Shown: one piece after another, positions 35,208 to 45,331 of the stretch
Layout: every line of letters begins with the position of its first letter
Numbering within the stretch: the first letter of the stretch is position 1
Origin: Rhexocercosporidium sp. MPI-PUGE-AT-0058
Taxonomy: Eukaryota; Ascomycota; Leotiomycetes; Helotiales
NCBI GenBank assembly: GCA_020746875.1
Contig: JAGTJL010000011.1
Span: forward strand, 992,001-1,056,000
Direction: 5' to 3'
Length of the DNA: 64,000 nucleotides
Translations under genes and position numbers: made by a program
The notes under the pieces: generated by a model
Databases searched by the model: none
Told to the model about the DNA's origin: nothing
The model's input: only the letters and a program-made list of their open reading frames with translations

Positions 35208-36194
35208 TCTGTCCTTTTCTCTTGCTGCTCGAGGAGAGGCTTTTATGTGTGTGGGATTGAGGAGTGGACGAAGCTGGGGGAGATGCAGTCGCAGATCTCT
35301 GTTTTGCGTTGTCGTGTTCGTCGAGGGTTGAGGGTGTCAGGGGGTGGCTGGGGCGTGGGTGGTTTTGGTTTTCTTGTATGTGGGTATGATGTGTATGATA
35401 GATAGAGAGGGAATGCGTGCAATTAATGGAGTTTGCTGGAACAGTAGCAAGGAAATAACGACTGGAGGAATTGATGCAGAGATTTCTAAATGAGGGGGAG
35501 GGGTCAACGAGTGGAGTGGTGGAGCTGGATGTTCGTGGGGTGAAGAGACAGTTGATGATATGGGGCCGGGAGAGAAGATTGGAAGGTTGGCTGGTGGCTT
35601 GGAAGAAGGCGCTGCGACATCGCGTATTGTACATCCGCAGATCCTGATTGGCCTTCGTGACAGAACGCGGGGGTTTCGCGTCAAAGCTTTCGTATTGGAG
35701 CGGGATGATGATTCAGATACTTTTTGATGTTGCGAGCTCTTCTGGTAATCAAACAGGTACATGAAATAGGATTCTATCTCTTTCCCAAAAGGTTTTTTAG
35801 CCCACCAGAAGGACACTCGCTTGTCTACCATTGGAACCCTTACAGCATACCCTTCTGGTACCTTACAAGGGTTCCTGCTGCAGTACATCAATCTATCTTC
35901 TCATTCCACATGGAAATCATCATGTCGCAGAAAGACATCCGTCATCTTCATCTCCCTCTTACATCTCATAACCCATTCTGCTAGACGAGTTTCTTCGACT
36001 TCAATAGCTGAGAGCAAAATAGGCACATGAGCGTGCATTGACAAAAGCCTTGACATGTCTTGCATTTTATAAACTCACGATCTTTCCATTCTCAGGGACC
36101 GGTTGCTTCCAATGTACTTCGATAGTTGTGTGTGTTTGTATGCTGCATCAAGTTCTTTGATCTTGCTTAGTCGAGCTTCAACCTTAGATTATAA
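35208..36194. other. Intergenic, promoter side of the RNR-inhibitor gene
   Basis: The first several hundred bases upstream of 35207 are the likely promoter and 5' UTR of the RNR-inhibitor gene. Minus-strand ORFs overlap here in several frames, but with Ser/Pro/His-rich low-complexity translations and no splice model, so none is called. Confidence 0.4.
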
Positions 36195-36537
36195 TCATGC
36201 ATATTTGCCTCGATAATTTTTGCGGGTCACTGCTGCTCCTTGAATTCCAAGTTCCTTCTGCCACTTGATATCCTCTTTCTCGGTATTCACGGCCTCCTCG
36301 ACGGAAATTATTAGCACGTATCTATATATATATATTTCTTGAAGCATGTTCGTCCAGCATCAGAAGAAATCTTGTGTCAGGACTCACCTTAGTCTGTTTG
36401 CGATTCAAAGCCTCTACTTGGAGCTGCAGTGAGGAAGAATGTTGAAATTTTGATTATTGAGGGATTTCTTCCACGTCAAGGCTTGGGGTCGCACAGGATA
36501 TGAGCTTTGACGGAAGGTATTTGGTGAGCTCGCTCAT
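36195..36537 (-). pseudogene. Gene fragment, weakly similar to splicing factor SPF27/BCAS2 C-terminus
   Basis: Two exons can be read on the minus strand: 36537-36388 and 36296-36195, with a 91-nt intron (GTGAGT...TGCTAATAATTTCCGTCGAG) that has a clear branch site. The frame begins MSELTKYLPSKLISCATPSL, meets one TAA at 36456-36454, then gives LQLQVEALNRKQTK and, after splicing, EKEDIKWQKELGIQG to a TGA. The LQVEALNRxRK pattern recalls the coiled-coil C-terminus of the Prp19-complex subunit SPF27/Cwf7. The reading is short and lacks the N-terminal domain, so I treat it as a remnant. The family link is tentative. Confidence 0.35.
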
Positions 36538-37701
36538 CTCTTTAAATACAAATGTAGTGCCACATAGTTATTCGAAACTTCTTTATAACCCGCGTAGTCT
36601 CAAAAACCTAATTCCCCCCCCCCCCCTTTAGACGCATCCAATAACGCTCACTATAGCCATATAAGCACGCACAGGGTAAAGCAAAAGTGGAGAAAGGGTC
36701 GAAACCTCCTGTTAAAACAACGCCATGCCATCTTGTTACTAATTCCATCACGACGCCACCACCTCGTAAGTCCGCTCAACTGCCTTTTCCCCAAATTAAA
36801 ACACGTAGTACTCATTTTATTGCTCTCTCACAGCGGATAGTATTAACGCTTACACATATCGCAATAGACTCCTTCGACAATCGAAACAAAATCCGACCTC
36901 TAAGATGACTCGCTCTTATAAACTTGAACAACGCTATGGCTGTATTTGCTTCAGACTTGTAATTTAGTCTTTCTGAATATTCAATCTTAAGATTAATTTA
37001 TTTATATTTTTAGTCTATCCCTGATTCCTATCCTTCGTCCGAGACATCATTAATAGATTTCCTGCGCCAGCCGTATTTGACTTCTTAAGGAGAAACTCTA
37101 CATATTTGCCCTGTTCTCTGCTAAGGCCACATTGCCTATCATTTTAGCGGCTCCACCATCGTTCAACATTCCTCCTCTTGCTAATTACCTTTACCTCGCA
37201 GGCCACCAGCATTCACGCTTCCTTCCATTGCTTCCATTGGTTCTGCTTTCAACTAACCAAGCTTTCCCATATTATAGATAACCTCTACTATATATGGCTT
37301 ACTCACGCCAGAAAATCCCACCACTCAGGCTGTTCAAGGGAAACTCACAAAGGAGAGACATTTTCAGGCCCACCAATCCGTCCTGGCTCTCTTTTGTCCA
37401 TCACAAGCTGAACGCGAAGCTCATCACGCGGAAAACCATCAGCAACTCAAGTCCATACCGAGTACAACCTTCAGCCAATATCCCTCCGCAAGTGCCAACA
37501 GAATATGCATTTCATAACCCCAACACATGCGGTACTAACAATGAGAAATCAGATCCTTTCCAAAAGCCGAAGACTATAATTTGTGCTTCGCAATTGTACT
37601 GCGGGCCTTGTCTATTTTATCTAACAACTATCGATTTCTAGTCAGCATTTGCATCTTGCTTCGCTTCCTTAAGTCTTTCTCTCTCACTCACTTTGGCTCA
37701 T
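36538..37701. other. Gene-free stretch
   Basis: A C-run of about 13 bases lies at 36616-36629. Short plus-strand ORFs exist but have no domain-like content. The region looks like non-coding flank between two decayed minus-strand genes. Confidence 0.4.
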
Positions 37702-38259
37702 CTAGTCCTTGGCCTGGCGACTGGACTTCCCTGTCTTAGTCCCAGTCCCACGGCCCTCTGATTCTTCGTACAAGTTGATTGATGGAGGAGGCAGATAGCA
37801 AAGACCTGCTTTGGATTTCGATGCCCCATTACAGTTGATCTCCTGCCCGGGATCTTGGCAGGTGGGCTTGTGCGGCGTTCGGTTGAATTTTGGTTTTGGC
37901 CACTGTCATTGTCGTTACTGCTTTCCCAGAGTCTGCGCTGAATACTGTGTGCCTGGTCTCTCAAGAGCCAGTCGCTCGTGGATAGCCAGTGTTCGTCGCT
38001 CGAAGCAAGGAAGAGGGGATTGTGATTGGTAGGCCAGGGAGGTATTTCCGAAAGCACATCAGCACTATGTTGACTAGAACCGCTTTCGGTTATCCATTGG
38101 CCAATCCCAAGAAGTGCTTCATCCATTAGTTTATAATTGAATGCCGTTGCTTCCACGGGCGATGAAGTTGAATTGTTGTTGCTGTTGTTCCTCTTGAAAA
38201 GCGACCGAGTCCCTTGTTGAGGGACTGGAGCTTGTGATCTGGGATGTTCGGTCCGACAT
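37702..38259 (-). pseudogene. Unrecognised minus-strand gene, apparently frameshifted
   Basis: The ATG at 38259 opens a Ser/Thr/Gln-rich frame (MSDRTSQITSSSPSTRDSVA, then a run of five Gln) that ends with TAA near 38130. Adjacent in another frame is a more folded-looking stretch (YKLMDEALLGIGQWITESGS, WPTNHNPLFLASSDEHWLS). Near 37880 the best frame changes again to NRTPHKPTCQDPGQEINCNG and KAGLCYLPPPSINLYEES, ending at the TAG at 37704-37702. Two single-base shifts would give one continuous protein of about 180 residues. No domain is recognised. It could be a decayed regulator or a gene with unseen introns. Confidence 0.35.
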
Positions 38260-38639
38260 TCTGGTGTCTATTGTAGCATGTAATTTCTGGCACTGCGTCT
38301 GGAACCCCACCTGAGCAGTCTATATACGGGACGCCTACCGGTTTGTGCACTCTTTTGGCCGGTTGTCTTCCACTTCTTGCCGGTCGACCACATCCACCAC
38401 GATTGGCTGCCCTGACCGGCGTGAAATGCGTTCCAGCATTACGTCTAACTTTGTCCCTAAGACTAGCAACAGGGATTTTACGGTGTAGGTTTATCTCAGT
38501 GTCTATCGTTATCCCGGTCCGAGGCTTTTACAATGGGTTTTTACTAGCATGCATAGCTATTGTTTTGGGCTTCTATTCATGTGTCTCGAGCCCGACGAGC
38601 CCTTTCTTAAGAGACCAACGATTCAATCTTTCGGGCAGT
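38260..38639. other. Short intergenic stretch
   Basis: Between two damaged minus-strand genes. I see no coding or regulatory signal that I can support. Confidence 0.4.
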
Positions 38640-39536
38640 TCAAACGATACACAATTGTAAGAAAAACTTTCCTTGGTCGCCTCCGTTGACCTGGTATTCC
38701 AACACAGCAATGGTGTAGCCAGTGGGGTCTTCGTTACCACCATCAATCTGACGCTCAGTGATCAACTTGAATCCCATGTACTTGAAGAGGTTCGCGCCCA
38801 TGGACGTCGCCAGCACTGCTTGGTTGACTTTGTCTATCTTAGCCAGATCTAGACCCCATTTAGCTAGAGTGTTATCATGCCCACGCTTCTAGTAACCTGG
38901 ATGAATAGCTATTCGTTCCATTGCTAATACCCTGCCGAAGTATCTACTCACCCGTTAGTGAAGATTTTGGGTAATTCTAGGACAATTTCTCGGGTGGATT
39001 CGTACTTGTGCTCCAGCTTCTCATAAGCCTTCTGAACGATCTTCACACGTGTCGGGTTCTCGTCCCTGCGGAGAGATCCAGGAAGAGCAAGATATTTTCC
39101 TGTGATTTGTTTAGCCCAGGCAAGTGAGAAATGAAACTCGGTGGTGACAGACGGGAGGATGGCTGGAAGTGACCAATCCGCTTGGAACCAAGCTCCAACC
39201 GCCAGACGGCCATACCAACAACCACCTCATCTCCACGATCCAGGGGCGTCCAGCCATTGTCAGCAGGAATGATTGCTTCTGTCTTTGACGACTCTTCAAG
39301 TTCATACTTGTCGACAACCACAGCGACAATCATCCTAGGGTCTTCGATCAAGGCTGTCACCTCATGCTTGAAGAAGAAAACGGTGTCCTGAGGATACTCG
39401 GCATGGTACGAGGCTCCCAGATGAGTTGTTCGGAGTAGCGGAAGCTTGCCGTGCAGATGATGCCAAGGCGAATAGCGTTCTCGAAGGTGGCAAGGCGGAT
39501 TCTGCAGAAGGCCGGTGGATCTGGAAGCAAGACCAT
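38640..39536 (-). pseudogene. GNAT-family N-acetyltransferase, broken
   Basis: The ATG at 39536 (context ATCAAAATGG) gives MVLLPDPPAFCRIRLATFEN then RYSEQLIWE, after which the frame is lost at about 39409. The continuation YHAEYPQDTVFFFKHEVTAL...VVDKYELEESSKTEAI...VVGMAVWRLELGSKRIGHFQ is one frame away. An intron of about 53 nt (GTCTGT...CTAAACAAATCACAG, near 39160-39105) brings in KYLALPGSLRRDENPTRVKI. A further shift occurs near 38950, before the acetyl-CoA-binding region (ERIAIHPGY, then TAG at 38891-38889, then KRGHDNTLAKWGLDLA) and the C-terminus GFKLITERQIDGG. The ERIAIHPxYQ(R/K)RGxG block is motif A of the GNAT fold. With at least three lesions it is called a pseudogene; substrate unknown. 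Confidence 0.65.
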
Positions 39537-40133
39537 TTTGATGATTCTGCCACGGACGGGTGAGGGAAAGAACCTGAGCTGCAACATTGGTCGGAAAGAG
39601 AGGTGAACTTGCGGGGAACGCACATATAATATGATAGGTGAGAGCTTTACTAGTAATGTCTAGATCATATGTTATTAGACAGGGAGTCAGAAAGAGAAGC
39701 GAGCGTTGCACGACAGGCGTGGTTGTGCTGGTTATTGTCGAGAATTGCTCATCTCCGCGCTCAGAGAGTAGGTTCTGCCAGGCAGCAACTCGACGCTGTT
39801 ATGAACGTCTTTCCAGAAACATAGATTTTATGACGGGGCTGAAGCCTTGGCTTGGGAAAAGCGCCTCGTAATAAATTTGTTTTGGGGTTGTTGCTAAGCG
39901 AGGAGAGGGAGGTGTAGTTTTCATTCGCCCGCAAGGACTACCGTGCCAGATAGCATGCCCCAACTATGCCCCGATTCCTCCTGCATCCTGCCTCGGTGGT
40001 CACTGCAGAACCAAACCTACTGCTTTCAGGATTACGATTACACTGGTCGGTGCACAGCACTGAAGGGCGCCGATCACCCCTTGAAGCAACAGCGTGTAAG
40101 CAAGGTATGTCAAACCTACTAACACCTCCGCAG
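39537..40133. other. Gene-free stretch
   Basis: No supported gene. Short splice-like signals (GTAAGC at 40096, CTAAC and CGCAG before 40134) suggest that an upstream exon of the following remnant may lie in 39960-40095, but the implied intron (38 nt) is very short. Confidence 0.35.
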
Positions 40134-40414
40134 GATTTCGCACTTACTCCGACTCAACACACCAACCCAAAACAATCCACACAGTCGTCCTAATCACCGA
40201 CTGTATAGACGGCGCCCTCCTCAAACGTGCGATTCGGCAATCTCTCAGCCAAGACGTGAAGATCGTAGGTGGTGCATTGAGCTCTTCAGACTTAGCTGCT
40301 GAGGGGGCTGCGAAACTGGCGTTGAGGAGGCTAGAGAGATGGAAGGAAGTTTGGAGAGCGGAGAGGGTGAGAGAGCTTCTCGGGAGTGTGAGAAGGGAGG
40401 GGTATGAGGAGTAG
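40134..40414 (+). pseudogene. Exon-like C-terminal fragment, unrecognised
   Basis: An open frame to TAG at 40414 reads HTVVLITDCIDGALLKRAIR, then LSQDVKIVGGALSSSDLAAEG and AKLALRRLERWKEVW, a well-formed alpha/beta pattern ending in a charged helix. It vaguely recalls the C-terminal part of fungal actin/Hsp70-like ATPases, where a LLTG-type strand precedes a residue-rich helix and a final AARGAA helix. No start or upstream domain is seen, so it is probably the tail of a lost gene. Confidence 0.35.
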
Positions 40415-40731
40415 TAGTTGGAAAAAGAAAGGGAAGGGTTGGGAAATGGTGAGTGGGTCACTAAACCAGTAGTGTACATAAAAAGGTAGTCATGCGCTGA
40501 AGAATTTATATTTTCGCTAAGAATGAAAACCACCAAACGCCAGCTTAATCGCTGTCAACACTCCAACCACGATCGCCACAACTTTAGCCCCGACGTCGAC
40601 GACGTCCTTGATCCTCTCTTATCTTATACCATGTCAGCACTCTTCAACATGACGAGTGTCTCCTTATGTGTTCTAGAGGATGCAATTATATCAGTGTAAC
40701 AGTTCTATAGCAAGATAAGTAGTTGTCTGGT

Positions 40732-40850
40732 ACATACGACCATAGACTGAAGAGAATAGGGCATCCCGTCCGCTCTGCCAAACTCAAGCTTCAGATCGGT
40801 GGATTAGTAGTTGGGTGGGTGACCACCAGCGAATACCTACTGTTGTATGT
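40732..40850 (+). rRNA. 5S ribosomal RNA, copy 2
   Basis: A 119-nt 5S gene with the same ends and landmark blocks as copy 1 at 12170. It differs at about ten positions. In the helix at 40747-40752 / 40789-40794 the strands read CTGAAG and CTTCAG, still perfectly complementary although both strands differ from copy 1. It is followed by a T8 run, a strong Pol III terminator. The conserved TCTGG(C/T) directly before the gene is shared with copy 1. Confidence 0.96.
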
Positions 40851-41402
40851 TTTTTTTGTTATTTTCGGATTCTTTTTGTGTTTTTTTTGACAGGGTGGGA
40901 TAGTAGGGTTCTAAGTATGGAGCAAGGCCCACCTGTGGACTCACCGACTTTTACGCGACTAAAGGTAAGTTTTTAAGTTATTATAAGGCACAGCTGTCTT
41001 TAATATGTGTAATAGAGAAGCAGCGGCTTATTTACGTCTTCTCATATATAAGAAATAAAATTATTTTTCATTAAACTATATGCTAACTTTCACCCCACTT
41101 GTATTAGCTAATCTTTAGACTCCAACTATTATGTTTACTAAGAACACAAGGCACAATCGCCGGCTCCGGCAACGTCAACAGAAAGCAAAGTCCAAGCAAT
41201 CCACGACTAATATGCCGCACCGCGGAACGCCTGGATAAGACGAATGCGTACGTCCGCAATAAAATGTAATAACAACTGGTATGTCTTTGCTAATTCTAAA
41301 ACATCCTGTGATTTTTAAATTAAGATCGGATCTTAGGCTCCGATCCCGAGACATTAAAAGGTATATATACAGAATCATAAGTCCACTAAGTGCGGGTATA
41401 TC
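40851..41402. other. Gene-free stretch, AT-rich
   Basis: The interval from the 5S terminator to the Nep1-like remnant. It has mixed AT-rich DNA with stops in all frames. The lost 5' part of the remnant gene could lie here, but I cannot identify a signal peptide or start. Confidence 0.4.
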
Positions 41403-41669
41403 TACGACTACTATTTTAAGGCCGACTCACCAGGCCACCGCCACGACTGGGAGCACATCGTCGAGGGCACGCATCCGAAGATCGTGTATCACAAAGACGG
41501 GATTGGTACTCATGCGTTCCGGAATCCTAGCGCGGGAGGGAATTCACGCGGGCTTATTATGCTTATAATATCATACCTCTCATCCCTTCGTTGTCTGGCA
41601 TGCCCCGAATCCCGAGTTCCACCCCTCCTTGCCCGGCCGCATCAACGAAAGAAGTTAACGACCGCTTGA
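41403..41669 (+). pseudogene. Remnant of a Nep1-like protein (NLP / NPP1 family) gene
   Basis: In one frame the DNA encodes the hallmark NLP heptapeptide GHRHDWE (41433-41453), preceded by a YYF-type strand and followed by KIVYHKDGIGTHAF, another block typical of the family, with an open frame to a TGA at 41667-41669. The segment that normally separates these two blocks is missing or strongly shortened, the N-terminal signal and start are absent, and the C-terminal part departs from the family. NLPs are secreted proteins, many of which are cytolytic to dicot plants by binding membrane sphingolipids. This copy is truncated at both ends with an internal deletion and cannot encode a functional protein. 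Confidence 0.72.
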
Positions 41670-42885
41670 AATCTAAAACTGTCAGTATCTGCTGTGTTTG
41701 TGTCTCGTGGAAAGGATAGGACTTTAAGGGAGGAACTCGGTCTCCAGGGCTTGCCTTAGAAAAGCACTGCTCAGGGTAACCTCGAGAAGTGACCTATGTA
41801 GAACTTATATAAAACAGTTAGATAAGACTTGCGGTCTAGAATTGCTACAGAAGTAAGGTAATACGTGAGAAGACTAAGAGGAAGATTATACGAGGAAGCT
41901 TCGTAAGCTTTGAACTCGCTTTGATTTCCGCTTTTAGAATTCAAGTAATCTGTTATAAAGAGAATTACAAAAGGAAAATATGAATAAGACTATTAAAATA
42001 TATTACGAGATAATACAAAAGGAGACTACTAGAGGAGACTATAAGAGGAGATAACGAGAGAAGACAAGAAAATTACTTTAAAAAAAAAACTAAAAACAAA
42101 AGAGAAAAGAAAAGGACAAGAGAAAGAGAAAGAGAATATAAGAGATTATATATTCTTTCGGACTTCTCGGGGTTTGACTCTTCTTTTGCCTTCATATATA
42201 AGAAATCCGAAGGTTAAAGTCCTCTTCTCTCTTCATATATCTTACTTTTGTCTCTACGCATACTTCGCTTCACGAGATAAGTCTCTTAGCAAAGAAATCT
42301 ACTCTTCTTCAGCGTGTACTACGCTGTAATTACAAGGGAGTCGAGGAATTACCTCGAGTGCTTTTCTAGGGTTGCCTCTGGCTCGAGAGGGATGAGAGAC
42401 GAGAGAGGATTAGTGTCGTCGACGCCGTTGAGGTCGAGGCTATTGTGGCGATCGTGGAAAGAGTGTTGAATATTCATACGTCAATTTTGTTGACTATTCA
42501 AAGAGATCTGAGTACTTACGGAAGTAATAATGACTCCGATCTAACGAGCGACATGTTATATTGCTGTTGTGTATAGAGATGCCGGATATATATCGGATGT
42601 TTGATAATTAAAAAGGAAGAAGAAGAGACACGAAGAGAATCTCTTTGATGTAGTATCCATTGACATCTAAAGAGGAAGTTGCTCCCATACACAGTTGACC
42701 TAGGTCTCCTTCCACATCAGTGAAGTGTAATTTCTCTTCGAGCACCTTCCGAATTTTCCTTGCGCCGTTCACCAACCCGAATTTGCCTCAACTGAGCAAG
42801 GGCATCTCAAGCTCTTCCACTAATAATACATTTCCCAGGTTCATGCTTTGCCTGTAGTACCTCATGAGTCTCGTCATCAGCCATC
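41670..42885. other. Gene-free stretch with a purine-rich/AT-rich block (about 41850-42420)
   Basis: About 41850-42150 is strongly purine-biased on the plus strand (GAGA, AAGGAGA and AGAAAGAG words), and 42150-42420 has the opposite CT-rich bias. This looks like a mutated repeat or LTR-type remnant, but no terminal repeats or coding domain could be recognised. Confidence 0.4.
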
Positions 42886-43320
42886 CTACAGAAATGACAT
42901 CGGCGACAAGAGGAAGTACTCAATCCCTAAACCTCTCCTCTGGGGTGCCCTGGCTTCTCGAGGCTGATCTAGACACGGTGGGTTCTCTTCATCGACCTGC
43001 TCGTCGCCCGGTGGCCAGCCCGCTATACATATGCATATACCGAGCGGCACTATTACTGCCGCCAAAACACCTGCGACGATGAGAAACTTCAAAACCCATT
43101 CCTTCATGGTGGGCGTCAGCTTAGCTGGGTTGCCTTTGTAGCTGTTGGTTTGAAATTGTGATCCGATGACGACTATTGGTTGTCTCTTACTGTTAGCGAC
43201 TTTGCTGTGTGCGAACTTGTACGTGTTGCTGGTACCGAATGTCTTTTCTCCGTGTGATTGACGCGGCAGGATATTTGCTTGGACGATGCTCAAGCAGAGA
43301 AACTGAATATTTTTGGGCAA
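42886..43320 (-). CDS. Putative small single-pass membrane protein
   Basis: Open frame of up to 144 codons. It contains one strong hydrophobic segment (WVLKFLIVAGVLAAVIVPLG, then ICICIAGW) followed by an acidic/Pro-rich tail, and starts with hydrophobic FLCLSIVQA before NILPRQSH. Upstream at about 43372 a donor GTACGT and an acceptor TATTCAG at 43309 could splice FSTSWVL onto FLCLSIVQA, making a better signal peptide, so the true 5' end is probably outside the given coordinates. No homolog is recognised. It could be a real small secreted or membrane protein or a chance ORF. Confidence 0.4.
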   Translation of the reverse strand: MPKNIQFLCLSIVQANILPRQSHGEKTFGTSNTYKFAHSKVANSKRQPIVVIGSQFQTNSYKGNPAKLTPTMKEWVLKFLIVAGVLAAVIVPLGICICIAGWPPGDEQVDEENPPCLDQPREARAPQRRGLGIEYFLLSPMSFL

Positions 43321-43729
43321 GGCGAGTTAGACTTATGTAGCTAGATTCTCATTTCGACTGGAAAGACGTACCAGTACCCATGACGTAGAGAAGGCACCTA
43401 GAGTGGCATAGTAAGGTACCTTAGCTATAGAATGCCACCAATCGAGTGTGGCAGCATCCTTAATACTCCAACCAGGCTAACCTCAATTAATATAGAAGGG
43501 AAAAAGTTGCACTCTGCAACAACTGTAGAGGGAAGAGATTTTGTGTGAGGAAGGATGGCCTTGCCCCTCCTAGCCTCATGTGAAAGCCCACACGCCTTTT
43601 GCAACGTCCCGTAGTACCCATCTACTACTCAATTCCCTGGTGTGTCTACCTCGTATTAACCACCTTGCGTTTTGGATGAGCAATAATAGGCGCTTTGTCG
43701 ATGCTTTCACTGCCCATTTATTCGATTTC

Positions 43730-44509
43730 TTCTTCCCCGGTAGCTCGAGGTCTACCTCGGCCGCAGAGCAATGTGATAATTTTCCAGATACACTATGTAA
43801 AGCTCCTGCGCGACAACAGTTCTACAACAATACTGGTGAACGCATCCTATTCCATCCGTTTAACCTGAAACTTGATAAGGATCCCAACACTGGTTTCGAT
43901 GCAGACTTTGACGCCGTCGAATCATCCTTCACTATGAAGTGCTCCGCTGGTGGCATTCCGTTCAACTGCGATGCCGACCTCGTTCTGAATGGGCCCCCTG
44001 ATGCACCTTACAGTGCCACTATTGACACAAATCCAAATGTTACCCTCGCTGCAAGTGTTACTAGCGATCTTCAAAGTGATATGACTCTTGCTCTTGGTAG
44101 AGGCCAGGGCGTTGCAAATTCATCAGCTGTGACAGCCGATGACGAAGGAAACTTCGGAGGCGTTTCTGGTGAGATTCTAACAGGCGAAACAGGGTAGCCT
44201 CTAGTTTAGACCGCTGATGTTGCTGGTAATTTTGGCGGTGCTGTTGGTGAAATCCCAGCTAGTGAAGCAGGGCAGGAACCTGAGACAACATCAACAACGG
44301 ATTCAATAGCACAGACAGCAGAACAAGCAGCACCAGGATCAGGACAAGCATCGACTAACGTTGGCGATCAAGGAGCTGTCATTGTCAGCATGAATCCTGG
44401 CGGCGTAGACGGAACATTGTAAGCAGTATCCATTGCCTCACTTGCTTCAGGAGCTGGAACCAAAGCCAAAGCACGTCGCGAAGCTGATCGTGCCGTTATA
44501 TTGCGATAA
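43730..44509 (+). pseudogene. Secreted-type protein with repeats, broken by three stops
   Basis: The frame reads AAEQCDNFPDTLCKAPARQQ, then GERILFHPFNLKLDKDPNTG, ESSFTMKCSAGGIPFNCDAD and a Ser/Thr/Gly-rich region with two copies of a TAD-x-x-GNFGG-x-x-GEI repeat. Stops occur at 44195-44197 (TAG), 44207-44209 (TAG) and 44420-44422 (TAA). The frame stays coding-like after each of them and finishes with a TAA at 44507-44509. All three stops are one C-to-T change from a Gln codon. A 5' exon with the signal peptide is not located; an acceptor-like CCCGGTAG lies at 43735-43742. Four cysteines in the N-terminal half suggest an extracellular protein. Function unknown. Confidence 0.6.
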
Positions 44510-45331
44510 CGTGCAGATTCAGACACCAAATCTACCGACCACCTGCCATCACGCCTGCCCCGAAGTACAATCCACGAGGGAAAAGGCAACAGAAATAAAA
44601 TCAAGACGCTGCACCAATCCTCAAAAGAGACAGACGCCAGTCCTTGAACGAAGTATCGAGAAACGCGCCTAGGAGCCGCATAATTGGTATCAGGAGAATC
44701 AAGTCGTGGTTAGCGAACACGACCCCGACCCAAACCTTGTGGGAAGGGCAAATATTTAACATCATGTCACTTCACGTCACATCATCTCGTATCATCAGAC
44801 AGAACTTCGTGGACAACCTTATTTCTGTATGCACAAAGCCCTGCACTGGGTATGTAGCAATCCTCAATAAGCATACCACGTCCTCGCATCAGAGATCGAT
44901 CCACCCATCCAGGTAAAACCTCCTCCGAAAGCTCAAGTGATCGCCCATTTCAGCTCCCTCCCATGCAATTCTGAGTTCGCATAATCGAGACAACCAACCA
45001 GCCATCGCACCAACTTTCATTCAAGATACACGCGCGCGAGGAGGAAAAAAAAACAAACGGCAGAGAGAGGTCGGAGACGAAGGAATTTGATGCAAGATAT
45101 CCGGCAAGGTTCCCAAAAACGCCCTTTAATTTTGTGCTATTGCTTTCAAAGGATGAATTTTTGTGTAAAGGTTCCCACATCCATCTTCTATCCGCCACAA
45201 ATGTAGGTATGCGCAAATAAGAAGCCGAGAGCAAGCCAGGTTCCCAACCGTCTAAACTCTCATGATGAACAAATGCATTGACCGACCGAAACGAGGGCGA
45301 AGATTGGAAAGATAGATCAAGGAAGACGGAT
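44510..45331. other. Intergenic, 3' flank of RPS27
   Basis: The part close to 45331 is the 3' UTR of RPS27. The rest holds no supported gene. Confidence 0.45.

Noticed and set aside
35086..35891. Two overlapping minus-strand ORFs of about 180 codons upstream of the RNR-inhibitor gene
   Set aside because: Ser/Pro/His-rich low complexity in several frames at once; better explained as promoter and 5' leader.
41850..42640. Possible LTR of a retrotransposon
   Set aside because: No direct terminal repeat, primer-binding site or polyprotein fragment could be recognised by eye.
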